35,662 bases of DNA from Candidatus Omnitrophota bacterium (GTDB lineage Bacteria > Omnitrophota > Gorgyraeia > Zapsychrales > Fredricksoniimonadaceae): positions 8,018 through 43,679 of the forward strand of contig JADGCU010000003.1 of assembly GCA_015228785.1 (NCBI GenBank), given 5' to 3'. Position 1 is the first letter of the stretch. The number at the start of each line of letters is the position of its first letter. This document shows, piece by piece, positions 1 through 8,374 of the stretch. A model generated the notes under the pieces. It was given only the letters and a program-made list of their open reading frames with translations, was not told the DNA's origin and made no database searches. The translations under genes were made by a program, and so were the position numbers.

Positions 1-921
1 CGCCAGTACTTTGGCCGCGCCATCGGACTTTATACGCCTCTCTATCTCTCGAACTTTTGCTCAAGTCAATGCATTTACTGTGGATTTAATACTCACCAGA
101 AAATCAAGCGTGTCCAGCTAACGCCTCCTGAAATCAACTCGGAAATGCGCGCCATTGCCAAGACAGGTGTTCAAAATATTCTGCTTCTAACAGGAGAATC
201 GCCCGACATCACCCCTGTCACGTATTTAACAGAAGCCATCATAATTGCTAAGAGATATTTCCAGGGCATTTCACTCGAGGTCTTCCCCATGAACGAGGAA
301 GATTACCGAACCCTTTACAACGCCGGAGCCGATGGGGTCACGATCTATCAAGAAACCTATGACCGCACACGCTACTCCAAGGTCCATCTGGCGGGAGAAA
401 AACGAAATTACGACTTTCGACGTAGCGCGCCTGAGCGAATCGCCAGGGCCGGCTTTCGACAAATTTCTTTGGGCGTCCTCCAAGGGCTCGGGCCTTTAGC
501 TGAGGACTTGGCCGCACTCTACACCCATCTTCGGGCTCTGGAAAAAGAATTCCCCGGCGTCGAATATAGCTTGTCCTTTCCCAGGCTCAGGACCATCAAA
601 GCCAAAGAATTTACGACCTCTCCTGTCGATGACATCACTTTTGTAAAGATTCTCTGCCTGACACGCATCCTGTTCCCTCGCGTCGGCATCAATCTCTCAA
701 CGAGAGAATCAGCAGAGTTTCGAAACAACGCCCTCGAACTTTCCGTGACACGTATCTCCATCGGCTCGCGCACAACAGTCGGTGGCTACGCGGAGGAAGC
801 ATCTAACGATCCTCAATTTGATATGGCCGATACCCGCAGTGCAGCAGAAATGATACAATATCTTAAAAATCACAACTTTGATCCCGTATTTACGGATTGG
901 AGACGAATTGAAAACACATAA
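1..921 (+). CDS. thiH: 2-iminoacetate synthase ThiH (radical SAM), 5'-truncated
   Basis: ThiH is a radical SAM enzyme that cleaves tyrosine to dehydroglycine (2-iminoacetate) and p-cresol, feeding the thiazole ring of thiamin. The frame is open from base 1. The radical SAM cluster motif CxxxCxxC is read directly in FCSSQCIYC, with cysteine codons at 58, 70 and 79, just upstream of the first in-window ATG at 145. That ATG is therefore not the true start and the gene enters from outside the window. The visible 306 residues continue with a ThiH-typical LLLTGESP segment and a barrel ending in SRTTVGGY. The N-terminal portion before the cluster (probably some 60-100 residues) is missing. The 3' end overlaps the thiF start, which implies co-transcription. 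Other radical SAM relatives (HydG, CofH) are less likely because a thiF gene follows immediately. Confidence 0.9.
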   Translation, partial: RQYFGRAIGLYTPLYLSNFCSSQCIYCGFNTHQKIKRVQLTPPEINSEMRAIAKTGVQNILLLTGESPDITPVTYLTEAIIIAKRYFQGISLEVFPMNEEDYRTLYNAGADGVTIYQETYDRTRYSKVHLAGEKRNYDFRRSAPERIARAGFRQISLGVLQGLGPLAEDLAALYTHLRALEKEFPGVEYSLSFPRLRTIKAKEFTTSPVDDITFVKILCLTRILFPRVGINLSTRESAEFRNNALELSVTRISIGSRTTVGGYAEEASNDPQFDMADTRSAAEMIQYLKNHNFDPVFTDWRRIENT

Positions 922-1534
922 TCCTTTCGAATCCAGCTTACTGCGCTACCTGACTGCCCAACAACTAACAACCATTCAGTCTCAGCACATTGGCATTGCG
1001 GGTGCTGGCGGCCTGGGCTCCAATATCGCGGTTGCGCTCGTCCGGACCGGATTCCGCCATCTTACCATTCTCGATAAAGACAAGGTCGATGCCTCGAATC
1101 TAAACCGTCAAGACTACACGCTTACGGACATCGGCAAGCCAAAAGTCAAAGCCCTCAAGCAGCGCTTGATCGCCATTAATCCTGATGTTGAGATCATGGC
1201 CCACGAAAGTGAATGGACACCCCAGACAGCAGATGGTTTCTTCGGCAAATGTACAATTTTGATGGAAGCATTTGATCAGGCTGATATCAAGGCGACATTC
1301 GTCAATTGGGCAAGTGCCCACGCAAAACATGTGATCAGCGGAAACGGAATGGCTGGCCTGATGAGGAAATCTCCAATGACCATCAAGAAGATCGGCAACA
1401 TCTATATGGTGGGAGACCAAACAACTTCCATCACCGACGGAAACCCGCCTCTAGCACCACGTGTGGTCCAATGTGCAGCCAAGATGGCCGAAATTGTCAT
1501 CGATCTGACACTTGACATCCCGGTCCTCACGTAA
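908..1534 (+). CDS. thiF: ThiF family 2 sulfur-carrier adenylyltransferase
   Basis: This is an E1-like adenylyltransferase expected to activate the ThiS C-terminus with ATP for thiazole sulfur transfer. It has the Rossmann nucleotide motif GIAGAGGLGSN near the N-terminus, the NLNRQ motif, the GKPK lysine and the acidic EAFDQAD segment. At about 208 residues it is the short form: it lacks the C-terminal half and the CxxC zinc pairs of E. coli ThiF/MoeB. The frame can open at TTG 878, but I prefer TTG 908 because GGAG at 899-902 sits 5 bases upstream and the protein then begins at the usual distance from the Rossmann motif. It overlaps thiH by 14 bp, suggesting translational coupling. Its stop lies 8 bp from the stop of the convergent membrane-protein gene. 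Confidence 0.85.
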   Translation: MKTHNPFESSLLRYLTAQQLTTIQSQHIGIAGAGGLGSNIAVALVRTGFRHLTILDKDKVDASNLNRQDYTLTDIGKPKVKALKQRLIAINPDVEIMAHESEWTPQTADGFFGKCTILMEAFDQADIKATFVNWASAHAKHVISGNGMAGLMRKSPMTIKKIGNIYMVGDQTTSITDGNPPLAPRVVQCAAKMAEIVIDLTLDIPVLT

Positions 1535-1542
1535 GCATATTT

Positions 1543-2229
1543 TCAACACTTGGATTTACGACTGATCAGAAAAGCCGCAAGGAAGGACACCACCAGATAG
1601 CCTGCTCCCAACCGAAGCGCCTCGGGATGGGCCATCAGATATTCCGTGATCTTCTCAGGGTGAAAAACAGCACTGCCCAGGCCAGCTAAAATGAACTGAA
1701 ACCAGAAGATCCGAAGCGGAGAGGCCACCGCCGAGACCGTAAAATACCGGCGAAACGAAACGGCCGTCAGCCCATAGGCCACATCCAAAATACGATAAGG
1801 AACCGCAGGAATGATCCGAAGGACAAAGATCTGCCAGACCCCGCACATCGCTTCAACCCAGCGTACGTCCTTCCCCCCAAGATGAAACTTACGTTCAATC
1901 CACGCCCGACCAAGACGGCGTGAAAGATGAAACAACATTGCATTGTTGATCAGTTCCGCAAGCCAAATAAAAAGAGTACTCCACCACGCACCAAAGAGGA
2001 TCGCAGCAACAATCTTCAAAATATCTTTCAAGTCAAGAATCACAAAAGAAGAAAGAACATACCCAATAATCAAAAAAACAGCCGCCAAACCAAAGGGAAA
2101 CTGTTGAAAGAACGACTGGATCCTGGCCTCATCAGAAAGAAGCGTGCGACCAGCCCACCATGCGGCTACTAATAAAATGACGATCCCCACGATCGATAAA
2201 ACTCTTTTCAGAAGATCATCGCGGTTCAT
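1543..2229 (-). CDS. TVP38/TMEM64 (VTT, DedA-like) family membrane protein
   Basis: This is a 228-residue integral membrane protein. It has an N-terminal helix (about residues 10-25), a second hydrophobic segment (about 47-65), then the VTT-type core with LFGAWWSTLFIWLAE, an amphipathic charged stretch around residues 105-125, and the family-typical RIIPAVPYRILDVAYGLT loop followed by C-terminal helices. VTT/DedA proteins are linked to lipid scrambling or undecaprenyl-phosphate and membrane homeostasis; the substrate here is unknown. The start is the ATG inside an ATGA overlap with the mnmG stop, so the two genes are almost certainly translated from one message. It ends convergently against thiF. 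I am sure of the family, not of the biochemical role. Confidence 0.8.
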   Translation of the reverse strand: MNRDDLLKRVLSIVGIVILLVAAWWAGRTLLSDEARIQSFFQQFPFGLAAVFLIIGYVLSSFVILDLKDILKIVAAILFGAWWSTLFIWLAELINNAMLFHLSRRLGRAWIERKFHLGGKDVRWVEAMCGVWQIFVLRIIPAVPYRILDVAYGLTAVSFRRYFTVSAVASPLRIFWFQFILAGLGSAVFHPEKITEYLMAHPEALRLGAGYLVVSFLAAFLISRKSKC

Positions 2230-4112
2230 GTGCGTCCTTCCGATGAATGACCATAATATTTCTTGATCGCGACCATCAAGATCGAGATCGCCGCCGGTGT
2301 CACACCGGAGATACGATTGGCCTGGCCCAAATTGACAGGACGCGCTGCCTCCAGCTTCTGCTGAATTTCGCGCGAAAGACCTGAAATCCCCTGATATACA
2401 AATCCAGCAGGAATATGAATGTTCTCCAAATGCCGGAACTTCTCAACTTCCTTCTTCTGACGATCAATGAACCCCGCGTATTTGACTGTATACTCAATCT
2501 GCAGCGCAACATCCTCAGACAAGACACTCAATTCCTCATCAAGTCCTCTGATCATTTCAAAGGTCACTAAAGGGCGTCGTAAAATATCGCCTAAGGGAAC
2601 ACTTTGTTTAATAGGCGCAGACCCCAAAGGTTCAAGGATCGGATTTATCACCTGCGGCCGGACACGCGCCTGTGAAAGCCGCACTATCCCTTGTTCTATA
2701 CGATCATACTTCCGTTGGATCATTGAGTACTGCTCATCGGTCATAAGCCCCAACCGGTGGGCATGCCCAAAAAGGCGACGATCGGTATTATCCTCACGAA
2801 CAAGAAGCCTATACTCAACACGCGAGGTGAACATCCGGTAAGGCTCATTGGTCCCTTTGGTAATAAGATCGTCGATCAAAACCCCCACATAGGCCTCATC
2901 ACGCCGAAGATGGAAGGGCGCCTTCCCCTGGACTTTAAGCGCTGCGTTGATACCTGCTATCGTTCCCTGAACAGCCGCCTCCTCATAGCCGGTCGTCCCG
3001 TTCACCTGTCCGGCGAAAAATAGACCTGAAATACGTTTGGATTCCAGGCCATGTGTCAATTCCTCAGTATAGATAACCGCATGCTCGATCGAATAGCCAT
3101 AGCGCACAAAGGAAACTTTTTTAAGACCTGGAATCGTACGCATAAATGCCTCCTGGACAGACTCCGGAAGCCCCGTCGATACGCCATTAGGATAAACAAT
3201 GGATGTTTCAATCCCATCAGGCTCAAGAAAAACATGATGTGACGGGCGCTCTGGAAATTTCTTGAGCTTATCTTCGATCGAAGGGCAATAGCGCACACCC
3301 GTTGCGTCAATTTGTCCGGAATACATCGGCGACAAATGAAAATTCTCACGAATAATCTGATGTGTTCTCTCATCCGTGTGCGTGATCCAACAAGGAAGGA
3401 GTTTTTGCTCTTTGGGAATACACGGGGTCTTAAACGAAAAGGGGATTGGCGGCATATCCGAATCCTGACGATCAAGCCGCGTATAATCAATGGTACGCCC
3501 GTCAAGTCTCGCGGGTGTTCCTGTCTTAAAATTACGCAATACAAATCCCAAATCCTGCAAGTTCTTGGCCAGGGAAATCGACGGCGGTTCATCGATCCGT
3601 CCTCCAGGAGTGATCCTGGTACCCACATGCATGCGTCCATTTAAAAACGTGCCACAAGTCACGATCACCATCGATGAAATAAAAATACTTCCATCCGCCA
3701 TCTTCAATCCGCGCACCACTCCCGCCTCTACAACTATTTCTACAGCCTCCCCAGCATAAAAATCAAGATGAGCCTGAGCGCGAACAACCCGTTGCATATA
3801 AAGCCGATACTGTTCCCGATCCGCCTGACACCGTGATGATCGAACAGCCTGCCCCTTAGATGCGTTTAGCTGGCGGAATTGAATACCACAACGATCCGCC
3901 GCAAGCCCCATCTCACCACCCAAAATATCCACCTCGCGCACAAGTTGACCCTTCCCTACCCCGCCAATCGCAGGATTACAGCTCATTTGGCCAATCGTAT
4001 CAAAAGATAAATTAACCATGAGGGTGGCAACGCCCATACGAGCCGGGGCCAGCGCAGCCTCAATGCCTGCGTGACCAGCACCAATCACAATACAACCATA
4101 AGATTTGGACAT
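2226..4112 (-). CDS. mnmG: tRNA uridine-5-carboxymethylaminomethyl modification enzyme MnmG (GidA)
   Basis: MnmG is an FAD-dependent enzyme that works with the GTPase MnmE to place the cmnm5 group on the wobble uridine of certain tRNAs. The 628-residue length matches the family. It shows the N-terminal FAD motif GAGHAGIEAA (about residues 11-20), SCNPAIGGVGKGQLVRE, the conserved NASKGQAVRSSRCQADR stretch, the TGTPARLDG segment, EYRLLVREDNTDRRL, and the C-terminal SGVTPAAI region used for MnmE/tRNA contact. Start is ATG at 4110-4112 next to the FAD motif; no good Shine-Dalgarno is visible. A promoter-like pair lies about 110 bp upstream. The VTT gene follows with a 4-bp overlap. No mnmE is in the window. 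Confidence 0.96.
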   Translation of the reverse strand: MSKSYGCIVIGAGHAGIEAALAPARMGVATLMVNLSFDTIGQMSCNPAIGGVGKGQLVREVDILGGEMGLAADRCGIQFRQLNASKGQAVRSSRCQADREQYRLYMQRVVRAQAHLDFYAGEAVEIVVEAGVVRGLKMADGSIFISSMVIVTCGTFLNGRMHVGTRITPGGRIDEPPSISLAKNLQDLGFVLRNFKTGTPARLDGRTIDYTRLDRQDSDMPPIPFSFKTPCIPKEQKLLPCWITHTDERTHQIIRENFHLSPMYSGQIDATGVRYCPSIEDKLKKFPERPSHHVFLEPDGIETSIVYPNGVSTGLPESVQEAFMRTIPGLKKVSFVRYGYSIEHAVIYTEELTHGLESKRISGLFFAGQVNGTTGYEEAAVQGTIAGINAALKVQGKAPFHLRRDEAYVGVLIDDLITKGTNEPYRMFTSRVEYRLLVREDNTDRRLFGHAHRLGLMTDEQYSMIQRKYDRIEQGIVRLSQARVRPQVINPILEPLGSAPIKQSVPLGDILRRPLVTFEMIRGLDEELSVLSEDVALQIEYTVKYAGFIDRQKKEVEKFRHLENIHIPAGFVYQGISGLSREIQQKLEAARPVNLGQANRISGVTPAAISILMVAIKKYYGHSSEGRT

Positions 4113-4158
4113 AAGAAATTATCGATCCTGGCTTTGGAAAACCTTCGGCTCACCCCTT

Positions 4159-4172
4159 CAGAGGTCCCTCTG
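4159..4172. repeat. Perfect 6-bp inverted repeat in the mnmG leader
   Basis: CAGAGG and CCTCTG flank a 2-base centre, giving a perfect short palindrome between the predicted mnmG promoter and its start codon. It could be a small operator or a hairpin in the leader. No T tract follows, so it is not a standard terminator. Its function is unknown. Confidence 0.35.
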
Positions 4173-4223
4173 GGTAATTCGATTTTCTGTAAAATAGGCA
4201 ACACATAAAGCAAATCGACCCAT

Positions 4224-4252
4224 AAAATACCTTTTCATGACGGAAAAGTCAA
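4224..4252 (-). promoter_or_regulatory. Predicted sigma-70-type promoter for mnmG
   Basis: On the minus strand TTGACT (4247-4252), a 17-base spacer and TATTTT (4224-4229) form a plausible -35/-10 pair. It lies between the lacI-type gene stop (4293) and the mnmG start (4112), giving a leader of roughly 105 bases. This is a match by eye to the general consensus; no experimental support. Confidence 0.5.
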
Positions 4253-4292
4253 TCTCGGAATCGAATGCGATCAGGAAAGATTATTCGGAAGT

Positions 4293-5300
4293 TCAGGCTG
4301 CAGGAGGCATGCAGGAATCGCGGACAACAAGTTCAGGATCCATGGCGATCTGGACCTTTTCCTCACGCAAGCCATTGATAAACTCGTGGAGGATCCGGAC
4401 GCCTTTTTCTGCCATCTCAAAAATAGGCTGGCGCACGGTCGTAAGCCCAATAGGACCATACAACGCCTGTGGGTTATCATCAAACCCGATAATCGAGACA
4501 TCTTCAGGGATACGAAGACCCATTTCAAAAGCAACAGCGATCACCTCAAGGGCCATGTCGTCGCTTTGGGCAAAGATCGCGGTGGGCCGATCTTTCATGG
4601 AGAAAAAGAATTCTGCGGCCTGACGAGAACTCCGACGAGAATAATCCCCGCGGTAAACATATTCTTTGGGAGTTTCGATCTTCGCCTCATCAAGACCCCT
4701 CATAAAGCCATCAAAGCGATCAAAACCGCCCTGCGTCTTCAGATTACCCGTGATTGTTGCGATCCTCTTATGCCCCAGGCCCACCAAGTAATCAGCGGCA
4801 ATCTTTCCACCTTTAATATTATTAATAGCAATATAACTAACATCAACATCCTGAACAACATTATTGATGACAAGACAGGGAATATGCTGCTCGAGGGCCT
4901 CTTGGACCTGCTTGCGGTTCTCGATAATATCCGCAAACAGAATTCCTCCCAGGAAATTTGTATTCAAAGGATTTGTCCCATCTGTAATATGAAACACCAT
5001 ATCCAGCTTGAGAGATTCACAGGCATGCCCCACGCCGCGGATAATTTCGATGGCAAAAAACGAATGGAATATCCCGGGATATCCGGGCATGACAAGACCA
5101 ATTGTGTTATTAGAGCCGCTGGCCAGCCTCTGGGCGCTGACATTAGGGCGATACTTGAGCTCAGCAACAGCCTGCTCAACGCGCGCAACATTTCTCTTGT
5201 TAACAGTGGGTAATTTATTAATAACACGAGACACGGTCGTAATGGAGACCTTGGCCCGGCGAGCGACATCTTTTATGCTGATGCGTTTTGTCGTAGACAC
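4293..5300 (-). CDS. LacI-family transcriptional regulator
   Basis: This is a 335-residue repressor-type protein. The N-terminus has the LacI helix-turn-helix and hinge (residues about 7-62: IKDVARRAKVSITTVSRVIN, later YRPNVSAQRLASGSNNTIGLV). A periplasmic-binding-protein-like sugar-sensing domain follows, with family motifs such as GHKRIATITG and IFAQSDDMALEVI and the FDD turn near residue 283. Start is GTG at 5298-5300, only 6 bp after the stop of the coiled-coil gene, so it probably shares that transcript. The carbohydrate locus at 6738-16624 lies just upstream on the same strand and is the natural candidate target, but this is inference from position. The effector sugar is unknown. Confidence 0.92.
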   Translation of the reverse strand: MSTTKRISIKDVARRAKVSITTVSRVINKLPTVNKRNVARVEQAVAELKYRPNVSAQRLASGSNNTIGLVMPGYPGIFHSFFAIEIIRGVGHACESLKLDMVFHITDGTNPLNTNFLGGILFADIIENRKQVQEALEQHIPCLVINNVVQDVDVSYIAINNIKGGKIAADYLVGLGHKRIATITGNLKTQGGFDRFDGFMRGLDEAKIETPKEYVYRGDYSRRSSRQAAEFFFSMKDRPTAIFAQSDDMALEVIAVAFEMGLRIPEDVSIIGFDDNPQALYGPIGLTTVRQPIFEMAEKGVRILHEFINGLREEKVQIAMDPELVVRDSCMPPAA

Positions 5301-5306
5301 GTTTTT

Positions 5307-6590
5307 CTATCTAACCGGATCCCCGGCCTTAAATGGCATGGTTTTCTGTTTGATGTCCGCCGCGGAGATATCCTTACGAACCTGGATAACTGCCACGGTC
5401 CCGATCGGCCTATTATCGCGATAAATCTTATAAGCATCGCCAACGCGGACGCCGTCTCTTTCCCCGAGATTAATGATAACAAAATTATTCTCGTCATTAA
5501 TGCTTACAACAAAACCACCCTTACGAAACGTGGCTGGTCCCGTCTTCACCGGTTCAACATTGGCGTTCACAACAATCGGTGCTAATTCAACTGATCCGGA
5601 AGATCCCCCCTTGTTCATATTAAACCGGGCATCCACATCCTTTTTGACCTTCCAAAGTTCATCGATGCGGTCCTGTATAATACTTTCCGTCTCAACCAAT
5701 TTCTTCTCAACAGAACTCTTGTCATCGCTCATCTTAGCAATGCTCTTTTCAAGAGCAACCTTGGTCGAGCTGAGCTGCTTGATCTCATTGCGAAGCGAAT
5801 TATTATCCGCGCCCACCACATCCGCCCTATCCTGAATCGCCTTCTGCTCATTGCGAGCGCGCGCCAGCTCAACAGAAAGATTATCCGCAAGCTCTTCGCC
5901 ATACTTGATCTTACGCAAAATGTCTTCGCGTTCAATCTTAAGCCGGCCCAATTCAACCTCGAGATCAGAATTGACCTTCTTGATCTCAGATAATTTCAGG
6001 TCACTTTCCGTGACTTTCTTTTTCGCATTCGCGATCTCAAGCTCAAGCGCACTCTTCTCGCGAAGGATCCCGGCCCAATACGCCTCATTGGCCTTATTCT
6101 CAACAACAATCGTTGTGGTGGATGCGGTCGGAGTGCCGGTAGCTGTCGCAGGAACCGTCTTCTCAACAATCTTCTCGACGACCCTTTCTTCAATGGGCCG
6201 GTTCTTCAGTTTTTCCATGAGATCATCACGCTCACGACGAAGGGTCGCCATGCGCTGTTCCCAATCTTTCTTGTCCCTCTCCAGGGATGCCAGATCATCG
6301 GAAGTACGGCGCTCTTCGCGCTCAAGATCATCATATTTCTTTTGAAGAATATCTTTATCGCTCTTCTGACGCTCAATATCCCGACGAAGATCCTTGGCCT
6401 GCTGTTCCTGATCACTTACCTGACGCGTAAAATCACGTACCTGTTTCTCATAATCAGTAACCTTGCCCTGCAAATAGTCATTCTTTTTCTCAAGTTCCTG
6501 TTTCTGCAAAAAAAGATATAGCGAGAAGCCAACGGCCACCACTAGTAAAACAAACAGGATTACCAGACTATGCTGGACGATCTTGGACAT
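5307..6590 (-). CDS. Membrane-anchored long coiled-coil protein with C-terminal beta domain
   Basis: I do not recognise a named family. The 427-residue protein starts with a short positive segment and one membrane helix (about residues 8-28). About 300 residues of charged heptad-type sequence follow, broken by a Thr/Ala/Pro-rich linker (KTVPATATGTPTASTTTIVV, about residues 145-165). The last 70 residues (from GGFVVSINDENNFVIINLGE) alternate hydrophobic strands with GV..GD turns and end in FKAGDPVR. That resembles small C-terminal beta domains of FlgT/MreC-like envelope proteins. Topology suggests a rod projecting into the periplasm. Start ATG is preceded by GGGAG 7 bases upstream and a promoter-like pair. 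The LacI-type gene follows after 6 bp. Confidence 0.8.
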   Translation of the reverse strand: MSKIVQHSLVILFVLLVVAVGFSLYLFLQKQELEKKNDYLQGKVTDYEKQVRDFTRQVSDQEQQAKDLRRDIERQKSDKDILQKKYDDLEREERRTSDDLASLERDKKDWEQRMATLRRERDDLMEKLKNRPIEERVVEKIVEKTVPATATGTPTASTTTIVVENKANEAYWAGILREKSALELEIANAKKKVTESDLKLSEIKKVNSDLEVELGRLKIEREDILRKIKYGEELADNLSVELARARNEQKAIQDRADVVGADNNSLRNEIKQLSSTKVALEKSIAKMSDDKSSVEKKLVETESIIQDRIDELWKVKKDVDARFNMNKGGSSGSVELAPIVVNANVEPVKTGPATFRKGGFVVSINDENNFVIINLGERDGVRVGDAYKIYRDNRPIGTVAVIQVRKDISAADIKQKTMPFKAGDPVR

Positions 6591-6624
6591 ATCGTCTCCC
6601 TTTTATTGGTTGGAAACAATTTAG

Positions 6625-6653
6625 AATATAACAAAGTATATGTACCAACTCAA
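6625..6653 (-). promoter_or_regulatory. Predicted promoter for the coiled-coil/LacI gene pair
   Basis: On the minus strand TTGAGT (6648-6653), a 17-base spacer and TATATT (6625-6630) stand about 35 bp upstream of the ATG at 6590. The surrounding intergenic DNA (6591-6737) is AT-rich and otherwise holds no gene. Prediction by eye only. Confidence 0.55.
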
Positions 6654-6737
6654 TCAAAAAAAGAAAAATCTTAGTCTATAATTCCAAAGGGGATAGGATG
6701 GGCTCGCCGAGGAAGAAAAAATGCAGAAAAAAAGAAA

Positions 6738-7403
6738 CTATTCAAAACGAATATTATCTAAATAAAACGTACAATGATGCGGATTGCCCTCCACATTGGC
6801 CACCCAGGCAAATCCACCGCTAATATACGAAAGGTCCTTGCCACGCAAATCCAATGTATATTCTTTCCATTCACTGGACAAAATCACAGGGCCCATGGAA
6901 GCTGTATCTGAGTCTGGATAAAGCTGATTAGCGCCTAGTCCACCGATCTTAAACTCCTCAATACGCTCCCCCCCCAATTCCCCCTTGGCCCAAAAAACAA
7001 GCCTGGTCGCACCGGTCAAATTATACCCGCCCTTCTTGCCGCCCCAGTTATCAGCCGGATTCTGCCAATACACGCCAGCCCATTGCCGACCCTCTTTGGA
7101 ACAGGCAATATCATACACAACACGAATACACGTCTTGCCATCTTTCACATCATACTGCCATCCATCATCAAGGCTCAGACATTCTCCTGTTGGCATGTAA
7201 CCAGATGGCGTAAAACGATTTTTGGATCCCTTGTCCTGATGAACAAAGAAAGAAGAAAACGCGGGCATCACTGTGCCCGTTTGGGGAGACACAGTCTGTT
7301 CCGGTTTCCGAGAAGACGTTGGCGGCTGTTTCGAACATCCCGAAACAGCCGCCAAAATCATACACACACTAATCAAAAAAACCTTTTGCTGCATACTGAT
7401 CAT
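6738..7403 (-). CDS. Secreted lipoprotein with carbohydrate-binding-like jelly-roll domain
   Basis: This 221-residue protein has a lipoprotein signal peptide ending in the lipobox VSGC (Cys at residue 23), then a Ser/Pro/Thr-rich linker. The rest (about residues 50-221) is beta-rich with features of CBM/galactose-binding-like folds: CIRVVYDIAC, an aromatic WAGVYWQNPADNWGG strand-loop, ATRLVFWAKG, SSEWKEYTLDLRGKDLS and the terminal CTFYLDNIRFE. No catalytic motif is evident. Its ATG overlaps the upstream gene's TAA by one base; a second in-frame ATG sits three codons later. As the last gene of the carbohydrate cluster it probably binds polysaccharide at the cell surface. The CBM family (11-like or other) is unassigned. 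Confidence 0.75.
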   Translation of the reverse strand: MISMQQKVFLISVCMILAAVSGCSKQPPTSSRKPEQTVSPQTGTVMPAFSSFFVHQDKGSKNRFTPSGYMPTGECLSLDDGWQYDVKDGKTCIRVVYDIACSKEGRQWAGVYWQNPADNWGGKKGGYNLTGATRLVFWAKGELGGERIEEFKIGGLGANQLYPDSDTASMGPVILSSEWKEYTLDLRGKDLSYISGGFAWVANVEGNPHHCTFYLDNIRFE

Positions 7404-8272
7404 TATTTCTGAGCTTCAAGCTCCACAATCTGCTGCTGAGCCGCCTCGGCAGGTTTCCAAAACCAACCCTGCGGATCCCAACACTGCGAAAACCCATAAT
7501 CTTTAGTAAGCTGATTAAACGTACTGATCGCCTCTGCCTTCATGCCAGCCGCGCGGTATGTCTGTCCCAGAATAAAAAGCGATGTCCCCACATCATTTAA
7601 AGCCCAATAAGAATGGATCTTCTCTGTGGACTCCCAAGGAAATTCCTTCAAGGTTGCCTGCATCTCTTTGGCGCGCTGCCCATAAAGATCCATATTCTTG
7701 GCCACATATGCCTTAACAGACTCAAGGTCCTTCTTGGCCGAAGCTGCCCACGCCTTCTGAACAATGGAACTGGAGGACATATCACCAAAATCCAGATCCA
7801 ACCCCTTCTCCATCATAGAAAGCTTATCTTTAGCCGCATCCACAGGCTTCCAGAATAACTTCTTACCCACATCGTAGCACTGACCAAAAGAATAATTATT
7901 CACAACAGACTGGAAAGCTGCCTTGGCTTCTTCCTTTTTCCCAGCTTGACGATAAGCCTCACCCTGAATGAAAAGACAGGTAGACACATCATTAAGCGCC
8001 CAGTATGAGAAAATCTTGGCATCATCGCCCGTTGGGACCGCGGTCAATTCTGACTGCATTTTCTTAGCCGTCTCTCCATACATCTCAATACACTTATTGG
8101 TATACGCAAGAACAGCATTCAAATCCTTCTGAGCCAAAGCACCCCATGCCTTTGTCGCAAAAGTAGAGGACTTGTGATCCCCAAAGTTATACGCAGCCTG
8201 TTGAGCCTGGGCGAACTGGGATCCGGCTACGGCGAAGATGGCCAGCACGCTTGTGATGATGAACTTTTTCAT
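7403..8272 (-). CDS. Secreted protein of two tandem TPR-like modules
   Basis: This 289-residue protein has a classic signal peptide (MKKFIITSVLAIFAVAGS, cleavage probably after AQA near residue 24). The mature part is two homologous modules of about 130 residues (roughly 28-155 and 158-287). Each runs FGD.., KAW.A.A.KDL..V.AY, a SYWALNDV segment, a TPR-like helix pair (G..YR.AG.K.EA...F), then a YxFxQC(Y/W)D..FWKP.(D/E)AA ending. The cysteine in QC is conserved between copies. The same module occurs in the upstream glycosidase gene. A good Shine-Dalgarno (AGGAGG, 7 bases) precedes the ATG. The upstream gap 8273-8374 holds a TTGACA hexamer but no convincing -10. Likely role: periplasmic scaffold or sugar-locus partner; function unknown. 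Confidence 0.8.
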   Translation of the reverse strand: MKKFIITSVLAIFAVAGSQFAQAQQAAYNFGDHKSSTFATKAWGALAQKDLNAVLAYTNKCIEMYGETAKKMQSELTAVPTGDDAKIFSYWALNDVSTCLFIQGEAYRQAGKKEEAKAAFQSVVNNYSFGQCYDVGKKLFWKPVDAAKDKLSMMEKGLDLDFGDMSSSSIVQKAWAASAKKDLESVKAYVAKNMDLYGQRAKEMQATLKEFPWESTEKIHSYWALNDVGTSLFILGQTYRAAGMKAEAISTFNQLTKDYGFSQCWDPQGWFWKPAEAAQQQIVELEAQK

Positions 8273-8374
8273 TTATTCCCTCCTGATTTTAATTAAAAAG
8301 ATTTAATTTTTCCTCAAATGTCAAATGTGCTAGTAAGTATGCCATATTTTTTGTCGTTTTGCCAGTGGACAACC

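Noticed and set aside
4386-5213. 275-codon plus-strand frame opposite the LacI-type gene
   Set aside because: The minus strand encodes an unmistakable LacI protein; the plus frame is a by-product.
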